Counted from the stretch's first letter, positions 8,340 to 18,029 are shown. The stretch: 50,430 nt of DNA from Gammaproteobacteria bacterium (GCA_009922685.1 RFVA01000012.1:1-50430); one strand, 5' to 3'. Made by a program: numbers and translations. Notes: a model not told the origin generated them from the letters alone.

Positions 8340-8902
8340 GGCCCCCCTCCGGGGATCGCAGGGATCGTCGCAAAGACACTGCCTTTGTTACCTTGAAAAT
8401 CATTCTTGGGACGCTCCTTTGGTGGTGGCGTGATGCGATAGGCTAATTCGAGATTAAACCTTGCATCTTGATTGAGAGGATTCATCCTCAAGGCTTCTTT
8501 GAGATGATCCTTTGAGGCCGCGAGCAAGGTGTTGATCCGTATGTATTCATTAAGACCATGGGATTTCCAAAGCTTGAAAGCATCGTCTAGATAAAGGGTC
8601 CCAAGGTTATAGCGAATGTCCTCCGCTTGCCCGTCCTTAGATCCTTGCAGGGCCAGTCCATAGAGCCTAATCGCATGAAGAGGTTGGTGCTGTTGCTGAA
8701 AATCATAGGCTTTTGCAAAGGCCAAAAGGGGGGCTCGATCCGCTAATCCTTCCTCCTCAATGATAGAGGGGGTGGCAATTGACCGATTGATCGAAACGAT
8801 TGCACCGAGATCCCATAGGGCGTTTGATAAACCCAGTACCGTCACTAATAAAAGGGTCATGATGATCCCTCTTGCGAGGATGAGATTGATCAAGCCTTCC
8901 AT
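8336..8902 (-). CDS. mxaK: MxaK, methanol dehydrogenase maturation protein
   Basis: A 188-residue protein with an N-terminal membrane helix (residues 12-35) and a TPR-like periplasmic part: DIRYNLGTLYLDDAFKLW, then LKEALRMNPLNQDARFNLELAYR. It ends in a proline/glycine-rich tail ATIPAIPGGGP that resembles the DLPGVPRGLP ending common in MxaK. It overlaps mxaC by 13 bases and mxaL by four, so the three are translationally coupled. Known role from the family: required for active calcium methanol dehydrogenase; the biochemical step is not established. BatC-like TPR proteins are the nearest alternative. Confidence 0.8.
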   Translation of the reverse strand: MEGLINLILARGIIMTLLLVTVLGLSNALWDLGAIVSINRSIATPSIIEEEGLADRAPLLAFAKAYDFQQQHQPLHAIRLYGLALQGSKDGQAEDIRYNLGTLYLDDAFKLWKSHGLNEYIRINTLLAASKDHLKEALRMNPLNQDARFNLELAYRITPPPKERPKNDFQGNKGSVFATIPAIPGGGP

Positions 8903-9870
8903 GCAGTCACCTCAAGGCGTTTTGTGATGACAAGGATCAACAGCATGACCAGAGCCCATTCAAAGCACCATGGACTAAGATCTTTTCGAGGCAGCTTTTC
9001 ATCGTAAGCCAGTGGCAGATTTTCAAGGCTCTCGACTTCCTCGATGGCTTTTTCCATCGCATTCGGGTTTTCAGCCTCAAATGCCCTATAGGTGACTTCT
9101 AAAGATTCAAAGTACTGGTTCAGGAAATATTCAGGGGTCGTTGACTCATTAGGATTTTGGGGTTTTTCTGCGAGAGGTGCGCTGGTTGGATTTCGAAGGT
9201 AGATCCAATAGAGCGTGGTCCCAGTTTCCTTAAACGTTTGCTTCAATCGATCCCGCGTTTCTTCATCAATTCGCGCCGCCCCATCAGAGACGAGGAGGAT
9301 AATTCTGGACCCACGCTGTGGTGTCCCCCTGAAGAAATCGAGGGCCATGGCAAGACCTGGTGCGATATTAGTGACGCCGTGACCTCGCCCTCCAGCAGCC
9401 GCAATCGCCGCCTGCACAGCCGTTTTATCGGAGGTGAGTGGCAGGACATAAATAGGCGCAGCAGCAAAGGCCACCATGGCAAAAAGATCGTGTGCCCTTC
9501 GATCGACAAATTCAGAGAGGAGCTTCCTCGCCATAGCGCTCTTCGATTCATTCGCTTTGGAGCCAAGATAACGGCCGGTGAAATTCTCGTTCATGCTGCT
9601 GCTGCGGTCCAAGAGGAGAACGATGTGGGCTCCGGATCCTAGACGCTCGACAGTCTTCTCTCGCTGATAAGGACCGGCCATGCCCAGCACAATCGAAAGA
9701 ATAGCCAAAGATCCCGCAAGTCGAATGAAACGATCCATCCACGTTGATAGGGAATCAGAGGGAATCAAGTCCAAGGAAGAGTAGGTGACGGTGGCTGCAC
9801 CGCGGCGGATAAAAGGGAGAACACTAAGAAGTGTTAGGGGGAGAATGAGGGGTGATAAAAAACCGATCAT
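8890..9870 (-). CDS. mxaC: MxaC, von Willebrand A-domain methanol dehydrogenase maturation protein
   Basis: A 326-residue protein with two N-terminal hydrophobic segments (residues 4-20 and 50-66), a VWA domain with an intact MIDAS (LLLDRSSSM; Asp88, Ser90, Ser92) and the second acidic site VSDGAARID, then one C-terminal helix near residues 305-322. This is the BatA/MxaC layout. It overlaps mxaA by ATGA and mxaK by 13 bases. In methylotrophs MxaC acts with MxaA, K and L in metal loading of methanol dehydrogenase; the two VWA proteins probably form a complex through their metal sites. The assignment depends on gene order as well as on the domain. Confidence 0.82.
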   Translation of the reverse strand: MIGFLSPLILPLTLLSVLPFIRRGAATVTYSSLDLIPSDSLSTWMDRFIRLAGSLAILSIVLGMAGPYQREKTVERLGSGAHIVLLLDRSSSMNENFTGRYLGSKANESKSAMARKLLSEFVDRRAHDLFAMVAFAAAPIYVLPLTSDKTAVQAAIAAAGGRGHGVTNIAPGLAMALDFFRGTPQRGSRIILLVSDGAARIDEETRDRLKQTFKETGTTLYWIYLRNPTSAPLAEKPQNPNESTTPEYFLNQYFESLEVTYRAFEAENPNAMEKAIEEVESLENLPLAYDEKLPRKDLSPWCFEWALVMLLILVITKRLEVTAWKA

Positions 9871-10784
9871 CTTTGGCGGCCTCGTTCTGCCTCAATGAGG
9901 GCTTTTAATAGGCCGTCTAATTGATCTATGGCTTCTGGGTGATGACGCACATCGAAAGAAGGGTCATAAAAAACAGCATCAGACAGGTTAAAAAAATCCT
10001 GTAGAGAAGTCTTCACACCCGCAAATTTCAAATTTTGCTCAAAAAAAAGGGACAGATCCTTTTCAAATAGGCTATGTCCATAGGTTTGATTGAGTGCTTT
10101 ATGGATCAGGCGGACTGCTTTTTCGAGTCCTTCCCGTCGTTGGGGACGTCTTAGGGCTTTTGCGCACGAGCGGCGGATTCCTTGAAAAGGCCGCGACCTT
10201 TTTAGATGACGCCAGTGCCTTAGGAGTATGAGACAGAGAGAGGCACTGAAGGCTGAAAGCCACTGAAGGAGATGTTCTAGATCCCTTTGTGTATCCTTGG
10301 GCCGTGGAGGATGAGGCGCCCCGATGTCAATTTGTTCTAAGACCGCATCGGCGGGGATCGATGGCTCGATCATCAGGCTTCTCGGCGATGTGTCAAATCC
10401 TTGAGGTGGACCCTCTTTATATCGGAAGTGGATAGGCGGAATGATGAGTACTTCTGGTGTTTTGACGCTTTTAAAGATTTGGTAGACCACGTGAAGTTGA
10501 TGTTCAGTCGGTTCTTTATGATCGATAGGTTCGACCCTGACCTCTCGGATGGATAGTTCCTCATCAATCACACCGATCCCAGGAAGGGATGAAAGATCAA
10601 GCTGACCTCCTAGCCCTTTGGGAAGATCGTAGTCAATGGCCACCTCATCTCCGAGATGAACGACCTCACTCGTGCTAGGAGAAGCCTTGTTGAAGGGGGT
10701 ATCAACCGGTGCCTTCTGACACGCCATCAGGAGAAAAAGCCAAACGAGAGGGAGCGCCGTGCGAATGGATGTCGCGCCCATCAT
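9867..10784 (-). CDS. mxaA: MxaA, methanol dehydrogenase maturation protein (likely lipoprotein)
   Basis: A 305-residue protein. The N-terminus ends in a lipobox-like LLMAC with Cys22, so it may be lipidated as well as carrying a central membrane helix near residues 172-190 (LQWLSAFSASLCLILL). Before the helix is a beta-rich periplasmic part. After it is a helical cytoplasmic part with the block LIHKALNQTYGHSLFEKDL and DFFNLSDAVFY, which is typical of MxaA. Only three bases separate it from the pepN stop, and it overlaps mxaC by ATGA. The family is needed for calcium-dependent methanol dehydrogenase activity. Confidence rests mainly on the C-terminal block and on the neighbours. Confidence 0.8.
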   Translation of the reverse strand: MMGATSIRTALPLVWLFLLMACQKAPVDTPFNKASPSTSEVVHLGDEVAIDYDLPKGLGGQLDLSSLPGIGVIDEELSIREVRVEPIDHKEPTEHQLHVVYQIFKSVKTPEVLIIPPIHFRYKEGPPQGFDTSPRSLMIEPSIPADAVLEQIDIGAPHPPRPKDTQRDLEHLLQWLSAFSASLCLILLRHWRHLKRSRPFQGIRRSCAKALRRPQRREGLEKAVRLIHKALNQTYGHSLFEKDLSLFFEQNLKFAGVKTSLQDFFNLSDAVFYDPSFDVRHHPEAIDQLDGLLKALIEAERGRQR

Positions 10785-10787
10785 TTC

Positions 10788-13445
10788 TCAGTTCTCAGCA
10801 ACCAGGGCTTTGCTGGCGACTTCATAAACATCGCTCGATAGCTCACCGACCGTGACGATACGTTCTAGAGCTTCTCTCATGAAACGTCCACGGATTGAGT
10901 CATAGCGTCGCCATCCGGTCATGGCTGCCAGCATCCTTGCGGCGATTTGGGGATTGATGGCATTGAGTGCTAGAACCTTTTCTTCCAAGAACAGATAGCC
11001 ACGGCCATCGATCGCATGAAAATTAACTGGATTGGATTGACTGAAACCTCCAATAAGGCTTCTCACATGATTGGGCATGTTCATATCAAAAGCCGGATGC
11101 TGGGTGAGTCGAATGACGTCATCGAGGGTGCCTTCAAGCTTGCATGTGGCTTGGACGGTAAACCATTTCCCAACCACTAAGTCATCTCCTTGCCATTCTT
11201 GGTAGAAGGACTCAAGAGCTGATGATTTATGGGGATGATGGCTATTGACAATGGCCGACAGTGCCGCCATCCGGTCGGTCATGGTTCGGGTGTTGTTGAA
11301 TTGCTGTAGCGCAAGTTCATGAGCCAGGGTGTCATCCTTTGCTTGGAGATAATCAAGGCAGACATTTTTAAGTCTTCTGCGGCCGATGGTCTTCGCGTCA
11401 AATTGATGGAAGGCATCCTCATGAAAACGCTGATAGAGAAGCTGCCATTCGTCATGGAGGGCAATGGAGAGGGCTTTCCTTACAGATTCCCGGCCGTGAT
11501 GGATGGCGACCGGGTCCATGACCTTGAGGAAGCTGCCGATGTAATCAGTGCTGGGTAGGGTTAATAGCAATGCCTCATAGGAAAGATCCTGCCACTCTTT
11601 TCGAGCGACTTCGCTGAAAGCTTCAATCAGGATCGTCAAGACCTTACCATCGACCTCATCAGTGATGGCATTCAGTATGGCCTGAGTGGCTAGCTGCTGT
11701 GCGGCATCCCAGCGGTTGAAGAGATCCTCATCATGAGCTAATAAAAACCCAAGGGTCTCTGGGGTTCTAGACTGAAATAACTTGATGGGTGCAGAAAAGT
11801 TTCTGAACGCAGAAACCACAGGAGCTTCTGTCAAACCTTTGAAGATGCATGTGGTGACAGGGTCCTTCAACGAAATAATTCGGGTCGTTTGGGGGTAGGG
11901 GCCTGATTCTCCTTCAAGCTGAAGTGGGAGTGACTCTCCTGTCTGACCTATCAATCCCAAAGCCATGGGGATCTCGAGAGGGAGTTTGTGTGATTGCCCA
12001 GGCGTATCCGGTGATGCTTGCGTGAAGGTCAGCTGGAGTTCACCCTTGGTTTGATCGAAGGTTTCCTCGACATGGACTTCAGGGGTCCCCGCTTGCTCAT
12101 ACCAGCGTCTGAACTGTTTGAGATCTCGGTGATTGGCATCTTCCATCGCTACCACGAAATCCTCACAGGTCACCGCTTCTCCGTCATGACGATCAAAAAA
12201 GAGATCCGTTCCCTTTCTGAAGCCTTCGGATCCTAATAGCGTCGCCATCATTCGGACGACTTCAGCCCCTTTCTCATAGACCGTTAAGGTATAAAAGTTA
12301 TTGATTTCTATGAAGGATTCGGGGCGAACCGGATGCGCCAGGGGCCCGGCATCCTCTTGAAACTGTCGGGTCCTGAGCATGTTGACTTCATCGATCCGTT
12401 TCACTGGGCGTGAATGACGATCGGCTGAAAATTCTTGGTCCCGATAAACCGTTAAGCCTTCTTTAAGGCTGAGCTGGAACCAGTCTCTACAGGTGATGCG
12501 ATTCCCGGTCCAATTATGAAAATACTCGTGACCAATGACGCCTTCAATGTATTCATAATCAGAATCTGTAGCGGTTTCAGGACGGGCAAGTACATATTTC
12601 GTATTGAAAATATTAAGACCCTTATTCTCCATGGCCCCCATGTTGAAATGACTGACAGCGACGATCATGTAGAGATCAAGATCATATTCACGGCCAAAGC
12701 GGCTTTCATCCCAGCGCATGGCGTTGATTAAAGAGGCCATGGCATGGTGGCATTTATCAATATCTGTCTCTTCAGCAAACACTTGCAAGGTCACATGCCG
12801 TCCCGAGGCGGTGGTGTAGTCATCTTGGAGACACGCGAGTTTTCCGGCAACCAGGGCGAAGAGATAAGACGGCTTTCTGAAAGGGTCAACCCAGCGCGCG
12901 AAATGACGGCCATCAAGGAGATCGCCGGATGCTTCAAGGTTGCCATTTGAGAGAAGAACGGGGTAATGAGCCTTATCGGCCATCAATGTGGTCGTAAACA
13001 CGGCCATCACATCAGGGCGATCAGGGTAGTAGGTGATTTTTCGGAAGCCTTGGGCCTCGCATTGCGTGCAAAAGAGTTCGCTGGCGAGATATAAGCCCTC
13101 AAGCGCGGTGTTCGCTAAGGGGTTAATCTCAGTCACAACCTCCAGATCGAAGGCGGTATTCGGAACGATCAAGATCATGAGATGATCCTGGGTGATGGTG
13201 TAATCATCTGGCATCAATGGAATCCCATTGATCTTGAGTGACCGGAGCGTGAGCTGTTCACCATCGAGTTTAAGTCCTTCTTCTCGTCCGCAATAGGCAG
13301 GATTCTTAGAAACCCGAAGTGTCGAAGTGACCAGGGTTGATTGATCGTCCAAGTTAAAGAGGAGATCAACCGTCTCGATGAGAAAAGGAGGCGGAGTATA
13401 GTCCTTCCGATAAATGACTCTAGGGGTTTGACGGAGTGTCGACAT
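10788..13445 (-). CDS. pepN: Aminopeptidase N (M1 family)
   Basis: An 885-residue zinc aminopeptidase, close to E. coli PepN (870). It shows the substrate-binding GAMENKG at residues 270-276, the zinc motif HEYFHNW (His306, Glu307, His310) and the third ligand in LKEGL (Glu329). The C-terminal half is the all-helical region typical of the bacterial subclass. The enzyme removes N-terminal residues from peptides in the cytoplasm. Its stop is only three bases from mxaA, so pepN heads the pepN-mxaACKL transcript, which is an unusual partner for a peptidase. The start MSTLRQTPRVIYRKDY matches the family N-terminus. Confidence 0.97.
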   Translation of the reverse strand: MSTLRQTPRVIYRKDYTPPPFLIETVDLLFNLDDQSTLVTSTLRVSKNPAYCGREEGLKLDGEQLTLRSLKINGIPLMPDDYTITQDHLMILIVPNTAFDLEVVTEINPLANTALEGLYLASELFCTQCEAQGFRKITYYPDRPDVMAVFTTTLMADKAHYPVLLSNGNLEASGDLLDGRHFARWVDPFRKPSYLFALVAGKLACLQDDYTTASGRHVTLQVFAEETDIDKCHHAMASLINAMRWDESRFGREYDLDLYMIVAVSHFNMGAMENKGLNIFNTKYVLARPETATDSDYEYIEGVIGHEYFHNWTGNRITCRDWFQLSLKEGLTVYRDQEFSADRHSRPVKRIDEVNMLRTRQFQEDAGPLAHPVRPESFIEINNFYTLTVYEKGAEVVRMMATLLGSEGFRKGTDLFFDRHDGEAVTCEDFVVAMEDANHRDLKQFRRWYEQAGTPEVHVEETFDQTKGELQLTFTQASPDTPGQSHKLPLEIPMALGLIGQTGESLPLQLEGESGPYPQTTRIISLKDPVTTCIFKGLTEAPVVSAFRNFSAPIKLFQSRTPETLGFLLAHDEDLFNRWDAAQQLATQAILNAITDEVDGKVLTILIEAFSEVARKEWQDLSYEALLLTLPSTDYIGSFLKVMDPVAIHHGRESVRKALSIALHDEWQLLYQRFHEDAFHQFDAKTIGRRRLKNVCLDYLQAKDDTLAHELALQQFNNTRTMTDRMAALSAIVNSHHPHKSSALESFYQEWQGDDLVVGKWFTVQATCKLEGTLDDVIRLTQHPAFDMNMPNHVRSLIGGFSQSNPVNFHAIDGRGYLFLEEKVLALNAINPQIAARMLAAMTGWRRYDSIRGRFMREALERIVTVGELSSDVYEVASKALVAEN

Positions 13446-13766
13446 AGGAATCTTTCTAATGAGGAGGGCGTGTGATGGACCGCCAGGAGAGAACCTCTTG
13501 CTTGAGGCGGCTTCATAAGGGATAAGGATACCAATCTCCCGTTAACCTGTGGCCTCATGATGTGACGGATACTTGGGTCCTAGGGAGAAAAAACCTTCTT
13601 CTCGCTTTTCTGAGTCGGTGAAGATGGGCCGGGGCCTTCTAGCGACCGCGTTAAGGGTCGACTTAAAGGGCCTAATCCACTAAAATTGAGCTATTTTTCA
13701 CTCATTCATGGGGGCCAGCCATGGCCGCAGATCCCCCTGTCACTCCAGCAGTTGATAATCACCTTC
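13446..13766. other. Divergent intergenic region pepN / oxidoreductase
   Basis: A 321-base gap between the start of pepN (minus) and the ATG of the large oxidoreductase (plus). It must hold both promoters, but no -35/-10 pair stands out. The oxidoreductase frame is open from a TTG at 13686, but that extension has no ribosome binding site and does not look like protein. Confidence 0.4.
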
Positions 13767-16700
13767 ATGACAGATGACGTTTCCCTGACGGACTCCAAAC
13801 CCGATTCACTGACCCTCGGACTCCAAGGTTTTTCCTATGGTGACCTTTATCGTCCAGAGCGACTCAAGGACCTCTCGAATCATTTTGACGAGGCCTTAAA
13901 GGCCCGTTCCGCCGATCTCTATCGTGAGTTTGAGGCGTATCGTGACGGATTAGGCGAGGGGATGAAGCCTGAGGCCATATCAGACCTTCTGGTCAGGTTA
14001 GCCCCTGAACTCAGTCACTTTCTGGCTAAACTATTTGGCGTAGAAGCGGCGAGGGAAGCCCAAGTGGCCTCCATTCAAGAAGATTTTAAGACGGTTTTCG
14101 CTTTCAAGAATGAAATCGTTCAAAAAACCGTTAGCCGTTATAAAGGGGAGGATCCTGAGACATTTGATCTTGAAGCTTTGGAGCGCGAATTCGAGACCTT
14201 AGTGACCGCGGTGATTGATGAAGAGCGTCTCAAGAAAGATCGTGAAATGGCCATCGCAGGCCTCGCTGTAAGCCTTAAGGCTGCCGTTGATGGCGGCGAT
14301 GGATCTTTAATCCCCCCCCTTCGTGGCCGTTTGATGGCCGATCTTTCGGCGGCGAACGTTTTTGAATCGCCTCTTAAAGGGGATGACAGCACCTTAGCCC
14401 TTTTTCTTCACGAACTCATGGGGCGTTGGGCTTTTGCGTCTTTAAAAGTGGAGTCGTTCAAAAACCGGGTTCAAGGTTGGCTGAGTTTCAAGACCCCGGC
14501 TAAGACTGATTTTGCCCATCTGGTCCATCATAGCCACCGCGATATTAATGGCTATGGTGTGTGGAGCGTTCAAGAATCAAGGCACCGACGTCGTGATGGC
14601 TTTGCGCTGACTGATCCAAGATTCCCACAACGCCGCGTCCTTTATGAAGTCGATCACTGCATTTATTGCCATGACCGCGATACCGATTCCTGCTCGAAGG
14701 GGATGCGAAATAAAAAGGATGGTACCTTTAAAATCAATCCTTTAGGAGTCACCATCACGGGCTGTCCGCTCGAAGAAAAGATCTCCGAAATGCACATGGT
14801 CAAACGCCAGGGCGATAATCTAGGTGCGCTGGCCCTCATTACGATCGATAACCCCTTGTGCCCTGGAACGGGTCACAGGATCTGTAATGACTGCATGAAA
14901 GGATGTATCTATCAGAAGACCGAACCCGTTAATATTCCTCAAATTGAGACCAATGTCCTGACCGATGTCCTCTTTATGCCTTGGGGCTTCGAAATCTATA
15001 GCCTTTTGACCCGTTGGAACCCGCTTAACGTCAAGCGGCCCTATGCGCTTCCTTATAACGGTCGAAATGTTTTAGTCGCTGGAATGGGGCCTGCAGGCTA
15101 TACCTTGTCACATTACCTTCTCAATGAGGGTTTTGGGGTTGCCGGCATTGATGGTCTGAAGATAGAGCCCTTATCGCCAGAGCTGGTGGGTGATGAACAT
15201 ACACCGCCGAAGCCCATAAAGGACTTCAGGACGCTTTATGAAGCGCTTGATCAGCGGATTATGTTGGGTTTCGGCGGTGTCGCCGAATATGGCATTACTG
15301 TCCGCTGGGATAAAAACTTTCTGAAGGTGATCTATCTCAATCTTCTTCGGAGAAACACCTTCAGCATTTATGGGGGTGTCCGCTTTGGCGGTACCTTAAC
15401 CATCAATGAAGCCTGGGATCTTGGTTTTGATCATATTGCCATTGCCTCAGGTGCCGGCAAACCGACGCTGATCGATCTTAAAAATAATTTGATCCGCGGC
15501 ATCAGAAAAGCCTCTGATTTTCTAATGGGTCTTCAATTGACCGGGGCGGCAAAAGAATCATCACTTGCCAATATGCAGGTTCGACTCCCAGCAGGTGTGA
15601 TTGGCGGAGGTCTTACCGCTATTGATACGTGTACAGAAGCACTTGCCTATTATCCAGTTCAAGTTGAAAAGGTCCTTCACCGCTATGAGAAGCTGTGTGC
15701 ACTCCATGGTGAGGCCCATGTCCGCTCGCTCTATGATCCAGAAGAAACCACGATTCTTGATGAATTTTTAGGTCACGGACGTGCCATACAGGCTGAACGA
15801 GCGCGAGCAGAAGATAAGGGCGAAGTGCCGAACTTTCTCCCACTCCTCGAAAGCTGGGGTGGGGTAACGCTTTATTATCGAAAAGGCATTGAGGATTCAC
15901 CTGCGTATCGACAAAACGCAGAAGAAATCACCGAAGCTCTCGATGAGGGGATACGTCTAGCTCCAGGAATGAACCCCATTGAAGCGATTGAAGATGCCTA
16001 TGGTCATCTCAAGGCCGTCCGTTTTGAACAATTAGAATTAAACGGTGAGCGCTGGCAAAAGAAGAGCGACCTTGAGGTCCCTCTTCGTTCCCTCTTTGTC
16101 GCTGCAGGGACCTCGCCGAATACCATCTATGAATCAGAGCATCCTGAAAGCTTTGTCATGGATAAGAAGTTCTATCAGCGTTACGAGCCTTCGACGGATA
16201 GCCCCATGCCGAATCTGGTTGAAGTCAATGATGAGACCCTCGCGAAGGTTGGAAAGCCAGCTCCTTTCACGTCCTATCAACGAAACGGAAAATTCATCAC
16301 CTTCTATGGCGATAATCATCCCGTTTATGCCGGCAATGTCGTCAAAGCCATGGCCAGCGCAAAGGATGGCTATCCTTACATCGCCCGTCTCTATCAGGAA
16401 GAATTAAAAACCCTGAAGCCTGAAGGGCAGGCGGCACGCGATCAAGCCTTTAAGTCCTTCAAAAGAACTCTCGATGAGCAGCTCAAGGCGGAAATCGTTG
16501 AAATCAACCGAATCACTTCGACGATTATCGAAGTCATCGTTAAGGCCCCTTTAGCCGCTAAGCATTTCTGCCCCGGTCAGTTCTACCGTGTTCAAAATTT
16601 CGAAGCACTGGCACCCATCGTTGAAGGGACGGTCCTAGCTTCAGAAGGACTTGCATTAACTGGCGCCTGGGTGGATAAAGAAAAAGGGCTGATCTCCTTG

Positions 16701-17450
16701 ATCGCGCTTGAAATGGGATCGTCCTCCAGACTTTTGGCCCATTGGCACAAAGGCGATCCTGTGGTTGTTATGGGGGTGACTGGTGCACCCACTGATATCT
16801 ATGCCGGACAGACTGTGGCACTGATTGGTGGGGGTCTGGGTAACGCTGTCCTCTTTTCGATTGGTAAAGCTTTTCGGTCCGCCGGGAGTCAGATCATTTA
16901 TTTTGCTGGATATCGGAACCGCGAAGATGTCTTTAAGATCGAGGAGATCGAGGCCGCATCCGATGTCATTGTCTGGGCGGTCGATGATATCGAAGGTAAT
17001 ACCGCCATCGAGCCCACTCGCCCCCAGGATAAAACCTTTGTAGGCAATATCGTGCAGGCTATGGTGGCCTATGCCAAGGGAGAATTAGGCTCGACTACCG
17101 TCCACCTTGATGACGTTGATCATATGGTCGTCATTGGCTCCGATAGAATGATGGCGGCAGTCAAAGAGGCTCGGTTTGACCAACTGAAGCCCTATCTCAA
17201 ACCTCATCATCATGCGATTGGGTCCATCAATTCTCCTATGCAGTGCATGATGAAAGGGGTTTGTGCGCAATGCCTTTGTAAACACATTGACCCAGAGTCT
17301 GGAAAGGAATATTTCGTTTATTCCTGTTACAACCAGGATCAGGATCTAGACCGGGTTGATTTCACCAATTTAAGAGCCCGACTCCGTCAAAATTCGGTTC
17401 AAGAGAAGCTTTCAGGGCTTTGGCTTGCGCACCTGGTGAATCCTAAATGA
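13767..17450 (+). CDS. Large Nfn-like flavin/iron-sulfur oxidoreductase (GltD-PyrK fusion)
   Basis: A 1227-residue fusion from the ATG at 13767. Residues 1-290 are an unrecognised helical domain. A cysteine-rich part follows: CIYCHDRDTDSC (Cys298, 301, 309), Cys333, and CPGTGHRICNDCMKGC (Cys365, 373, 376, 380), like the GltD cluster domain. Next is a GltD-type double-dinucleotide-binding flavoprotein, with AGMGPAGYTLSHYL near 440 and GGGLTAIDTCTEAL near 612. The C-terminal part is PyrK/ferredoxin-NADP-reductase-like: GQFYRVQNF near 938, IGGGLGNAV near 1018, and a cysteine motif MQCMMKGVCAQCLC plus a later Cys near 1180 for a [2Fe-2S] cluster. NfnB and NfnA have these same two halves, so an NAD(P)H/ferredoxin exchange role is possible. 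It is monocistronic. The exact reaction is inferred, not shown. Confidence 0.8.
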   Translation: MTDDVSLTDSKPDSLTLGLQGFSYGDLYRPERLKDLSNHFDEALKARSADLYREFEAYRDGLGEGMKPEAISDLLVRLAPELSHFLAKLFGVEAAREAQVASIQEDFKTVFAFKNEIVQKTVSRYKGEDPETFDLEALEREFETLVTAVIDEERLKKDREMAIAGLAVSLKAAVDGGDGSLIPPLRGRLMADLSAANVFESPLKGDDSTLALFLHELMGRWAFASLKVESFKNRVQGWLSFKTPAKTDFAHLVHHSHRDINGYGVWSVQESRHRRRDGFALTDPRFPQRRVLYEVDHCIYCHDRDTDSCSKGMRNKKDGTFKINPLGVTITGCPLEEKISEMHMVKRQGDNLGALALITIDNPLCPGTGHRICNDCMKGCIYQKTEPVNIPQIETNVLTDVLFMPWGFEIYSLLTRWNPLNVKRPYALPYNGRNVLVAGMGPAGYTLSHYLLNEGFGVAGIDGLKIEPLSPELVGDEHTPPKPIKDFRTLYEALDQRIMLGFGGVAEYGITVRWDKNFLKVIYLNLLRRNTFSIYGGVRFGGTLTINEAWDLGFDHIAIASGAGKPTLIDLKNNLIRGIRKASDFLMGLQLTGAAKESSLANMQVRLPAGVIGGGLTAIDTCTEALAYYPVQVEKVLHRYEKLCALHGEAHVRSLYDPEETTILDEFLGHGRAIQAERARAEDKGEVPNFLPLLESWGGVTLYYRKGIEDSPAYRQNAEEITEALDEGIRLAPGMNPIEAIEDAYGHLKAVRFEQLELNGERWQKKSDLEVPLRSLFVAAGTSPNTIYESEHPESFVMDKKFYQRYEPSTDSPMPNLVEVNDETLAKVGKPAPFTSYQRNGKFITFYGDNHPVYAGNVVKAMASAKDGYPYIARLYQEELKTLKPEGQAARDQAFKSFKRTLDEQLKAEIVEINRITSTIIEVIVKAPLAAKHFCPGQFYRVQNFEALAPIVEGTVLASEGLALTGAWVDKEKGLISLIALEMGSSSRLLAHWHKGDPVVVMGVTGAPTDIYAGQTVALIGGGLGNAVLFSIGKAFRSAGSQIIYFAGYRNREDVFKIEEIEAASDVIVWAVDDIEGNTAIEPTRPQDKTFVGNIVQAMVAYAKGELGSTTVHLDDVDHMVVIGSDRMMAAVKEARFDQLKPYLKPHHHAIGSINSPMQCMMKGVCAQCLCKHIDPESGKEYFVYSCYNQDQDLDRVDFTNLRARLRQNSVQEKLSGLWLAHLVNPK

Positions 17451-17657
17451 CCCCTTTCTTTGGGGTCTCATGAGTCGTTCCTGCACCAATATGGACGAAA
17501 CGGCTGTTTTTTCGGCTAAAAGCATGACATTGGTGCTCAACTCTTTTAGTATTGAATTTGTTGAAACCTTCCGTTGGAACTGGTCTTCAGCAAAGGGGTT
17601 TTCCGACAACTGTTTGGCAGCCATTGATTAGGCTTCCAATGGACAACTAAAAAAGAG

Positions 17658-18029
17658 ATGAAAATGAAAAAGATTTCTACTGTAGCAAGCAGCGCAATTC
17701 TGGCCCTCATGATTTCTGGCAATGTATTTGCTGCTGAAAATGCTGAAGGCGTGAAGGAGCATTTGGGTCTGACCCTTGAAAAGACCAAAGAAGCCCAAGC
17801 TGCTGCGGCTGCTGGCAACAAAGACGAGTGCGTTAAGAGCATCAAGGCTGCCAAGCAGCACTATAAGGAAGTAACCGGTGATGCTGCTGGCAAGCCGCTT
17901 CAGGATGCGATTAAGGTTCTGAAAGTTGGTCAGGAAGAATGCGAACAGGGCAACACCCAGAAAGCAGCGACCACGCTGTCCGAAGTGGTTGCAGCGATCG
18001 ACAAGATCCATGGTCTTATTAACCAGTAA
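17658..18029 (+). CDS. Small exported helical protein, SmbP-like
   Basis: A 123-residue protein with a clean signal peptide (cleavage after NVFA) and a mature part of four short helices. The repeat HLGLTLEKTKEAQAAAAAGNKDEC ... IKAAKQHYKEV and its second copy ending EECEQGNTQKAATTL resemble the small metal-binding protein SmbP of ammonia oxidisers. The usual dense histidines are few here; instead each repeat carries one cysteine in a (D/E)EC context. Metal binding is therefore uncertain. An in-frame ATG at 17664 is an equally good start. It is followed by a strong terminator and stands alone, which suggests independent and possibly abundant expression in the periplasm. Confidence 0.65.
   Translation: MKMKKISTVASSAILALMISGNVFAAENAEGVKEHLGLTLEKTKEAQAAAAAGNKDECVKSIKAAKQHYKEVTGDAAGKPLQDAIKVLKVGQEECEQGNTQKAATTLSEVVAAIDKIHGLINQ

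Noticed and set aside
9157-9642. 161-residue plus-strand frame antisense to mxaC
   Set aside because: Shadow of mxaC codon bias, without signal, motif or ribosome binding site.
7353-10784. Reading the four genes as a BatA/BatB/BatC stress cluster
   Set aside because: The VWA and TPR parts would fit, but the MxaA C-terminal block and the MxaK-like tail, in A-C-K-L order, fit mxa better.
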